NCBI RefSeq assembly: GCF_002967075.1
Contig: NZ_PUGE01000002.1
Location: 434,001-498,000 of the forward strand
Reading direction: 5' to 3'
DNA length: 64,000 nt
From: Corynebacterium sp. J010B-136
Lineage (GTDB): Bacteria > Actinomycetota > Actinomycetes > Mycobacteriales > Mycobacteriaceae
Shown here in pieces: positions 62,101 to 64,000 of this stretch. The first letter of the stretch is position 1. The number at the start of each line of letters is the position of its first letter. The notes under the pieces were generated by a model, which saw only the letters and a program-made list of their open reading frames with translations, made no database searches and was not told the origin of the DNA. Position numbers and translations under genes: made by a program.

Positions 62101-63102
62101 GTGATTTCTTTCCAACCCTTGCCGCGCCGCGCGATTGCGCTGGCGGCGGCTGCATCGATAGCCGTGCTCACCGGCTGCTCTACCTTAAGCGGCCCTGGTG
62201 CGCCCACGGCAACAACCTCGTCGACCGCTGCGGATACCGTTATCGCTGATGATATTGCGGTGCTCGAGGATGAAAACCTCGAAGCCGCAATGGCGCATCT
62301 AGTCGAAGACGTCGAAAAAGAATTCGGCGCGACAGTCTCGCTGGCCGTCGTCGACGGCAAGCAGGATTTCTTGGCCGGCGCTGATGGCAGTGAGCCTGCC
62401 TGGTCAACCATCAAGGTGCCCATCGCAATTGCCGCCTTGCGCGATGGTGCAAGCGAAGAGCTCGTCGATGCCGCCATTAAAGAATCCGACAACGACGCAG
62501 CCTTAGCGCTGTGGAACCAGGTGGAGTGGACCGAGGGCAGTGCGCAGCAGAGCATTGAGGATTTGCTCGATAGCTTTGACTCTGAAGTCGAGACCGATGA
62601 AGCTTTTGGCATGTCGACGTGGACGGTCAAAGACCAAGCGCGTTTTGCATCGCATTTAGGATGCATCCCGGAAGCGGAGTACGTCTATGACGCCATGAGC
62701 GATATCGTCGACTGGCAAAAGTGGGGACTATCTGGCCTGGACGGCGTGCACTCTAAAGGCGGCTGGGGTCTCGATGAGGAAGACGGCGAATACACCTCCC
62801 GCCAGATTGGCGTTATGCCTGTTGATGGGGGAGAGATCGGCATTGCCCTTTCCGCCTCCTGGCAAACCTGGGATGAAGACAAGTCCTATCTGGAAGATAG
62901 CGAATATGACGCCGTCGAAGATATCTCTGCTGCCGCACTAGATGAGATTGCCAGCCGTTTGGAAATCTTGATTGAAAAGGCCCTGGAAACCGGCGAGCTC
63001 GACCCTGTCAATGATTGCTCCGAGACTTCCAAGTTGGCTCCGGTAACAACTGAACCCAGCGCTGAGCCCACCGAAGAACCTGCGAAAGAGTCCGGCCATT
63101 AG
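62101..63102 (+). CDS. Beta-lactamase-fold lipoprotein (serine hydrolase-like)
   Basis: A 333-residue lipoprotein with lipobox LTGC (Cys about 26). The body has the three motifs of serine beta-lactamase/DD-peptidase enzymes: WSTIKVPIAIAA (S-x-x-K, about 101-112), ESDNDAALALW (S-D-N, about 127) and VHSKGGWGLD (K-T/G-G-like). A glutamate/proline tail of about 30 residues follows. The third motif is K-G-G instead of K-T-G. It may act on cell-wall peptides or be a beta-lactamase relative; no antibiotic role can be claimed. GTG 62101 follows TAGTGT (62087-62092) by eight bases, so a leaderless start is possible; a GTG 12 bases earlier is the alternative. Confidence 0.75.
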   Translation: MISFQPLPRRAIALAAAASIAVLTGCSTLSGPGAPTATTSSTAADTVIADDIAVLEDENLEAAMAHLVEDVEKEFGATVSLAVVDGKQDFLAGADGSEPAWSTIKVPIAIAALRDGASEELVDAAIKESDNDAALALWNQVEWTEGSAQQSIEDLLDSFDSEVETDEAFGMSTWTVKDQARFASHLGCIPEAEYVYDAMSDIVDWQKWGLSGLDGVHSKGGWGLDEEDGEYTSRQIGVMPVDGGEIGIALSASWQTWDEDKSYLEDSEYDAVEDISAAALDEIASRLEILIEKALETGELDPVNDCSETSKLAPVTTEPSAEPTEEPAKESGH

Positions 63103-63411
63103 TACTGAATTGCTGGCCGATTTGGGAAGTTGCGCATAGAGGTGTTAAAGTAATCCTCACTACCGCCCGTAGCGCCATTTTCAGGAGCATCGGGTTGCAA
63201 GCGGAGCATCTCCCACCTCAAGCCGCACATTATTTAATGTGCAGGATACGGGTAAAAGGTAGCTGAGTTTAGCGCGAACTATTTGTATCGTGGTGAAGCT
63301 TAGCAACTTTGAGAGCTCCCGGCTGCACTGGTTTAACTATCAGGCAGGCGGGATTTTCGTTTGTGACGTGGTAGGCGAACAAACTATCCCTTCTCACTTA
63401 GGAGACACACA
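63103..63411 (+). promoter_or_regulatory. infC upstream region and leader
   Basis: The 309 bases before infC hold no protein gene. A possible promoter is TTGGGA/TAAAGT around 63124-63153. In the predicted leader, GCACATTA-TT-TAATGTGC (63225-63242) is a perfect hairpin arm pair. infC leaders in bacteria are often structured for autogenous control, but no named element is recognised here. An open frame at 63290-63490 crosses the infC start and lacks support. Confidence 0.4.
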
Positions 63412-63933
<522 letters not shown>

Positions 63934-64000
63934 CCCGCAAGTTCACTTCGACGGTTGTACCGCGCACTTTAAGAAAGTGTGCTGCACCGCGATATCGACC

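Overview
The window is a stretch of an actinobacterial chromosome, almost certainly a Corynebacterium. The evidence is a secreted mycolyltransferase of the antigen 85 family, an IclR-type regulator divergent from leuCD, the order leuCD-mutT-gpsA-ddl-DUF3515-thiL-ung-DAK2-recG-rsmD-coaD, polA-rpsA-coaE-uvrB, uvrA-infC, several leaderless-looking starts, and moderate-to-high GC judged by eye. The species was not determined; the C. ammoniagenes/stationis/casei group is a guess. There is no prophage, intact insertion sequence or CRISPR array.

Layout. 1-4.3 kb: tail of an unknown gene, mycolyltransferase, methyltransferase, BenE-type transporter and an acyl-CoA thioesterase-like protein. 4.3-9.5 kb is the accessory part: a gene-poor stretch with tRNA-Glu, two copies of a C-rich structured RNA element (5382 and 8010), two small membrane proteins, an ElaA-like acetyltransferase, an autoregulated TetR repressor, a wrecked HigA-like antitoxin gene, a META-domain protein, and a CDF metal exporter with a long leader carrying a 17-codon upstream ORF. 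9.6-16 kb: cupin, AlkZ-like protein, two related secreted proteins, HD hydrolase, GntP permease, then a deletion scar that joins the remains of an ABC ATPase gene and a Crp/Fnr gene.

16-32 kb is housekeeping: leucine biosynthesis (ltbR, leuC, leuD), nucleotide sanitation, phospholipid precursor (gpsA), cell wall (ddlA), thiamine diphosphate (thiL), DNA repair (ung, recG), rRNA methylation and CoA synthesis (coaD). 32-37 kb holds an amino-acid ABC importer in one operon with a DUF368 membrane protein, a small secreted protein and an M20 peptidase. 37-48 kb: a tRNA with anticodon CAA, polA, RDD protein, rpsA, a sugar PTS permease controlled by a BglG-type antiterminator, then coaE (overlapping the antiterminator gene) and uvrB. 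48-57 kb: two universal stress proteins, an App1-type phosphatase, a self-contained phosphonate-type importer operon with a HAD phosphatase and an RpiR regulator, and a HelD-family helicase. That operon is bounded by 17-bp direct repeats that copy the helD stop-codon region, so it looks like an insertion. 57-64 kb: DoxX protein, MBL hydrolase, uvrA, a beta-lactamase-fold lipoprotein and infC, which appears to start at AUC.

The most interesting items are the paired RNA elements (one with a matching promoter and terminator), the CDF leader, the imported transporter operon and its altered Walker A motif, and the tRNA that has a leucine anticodon but a class I body.
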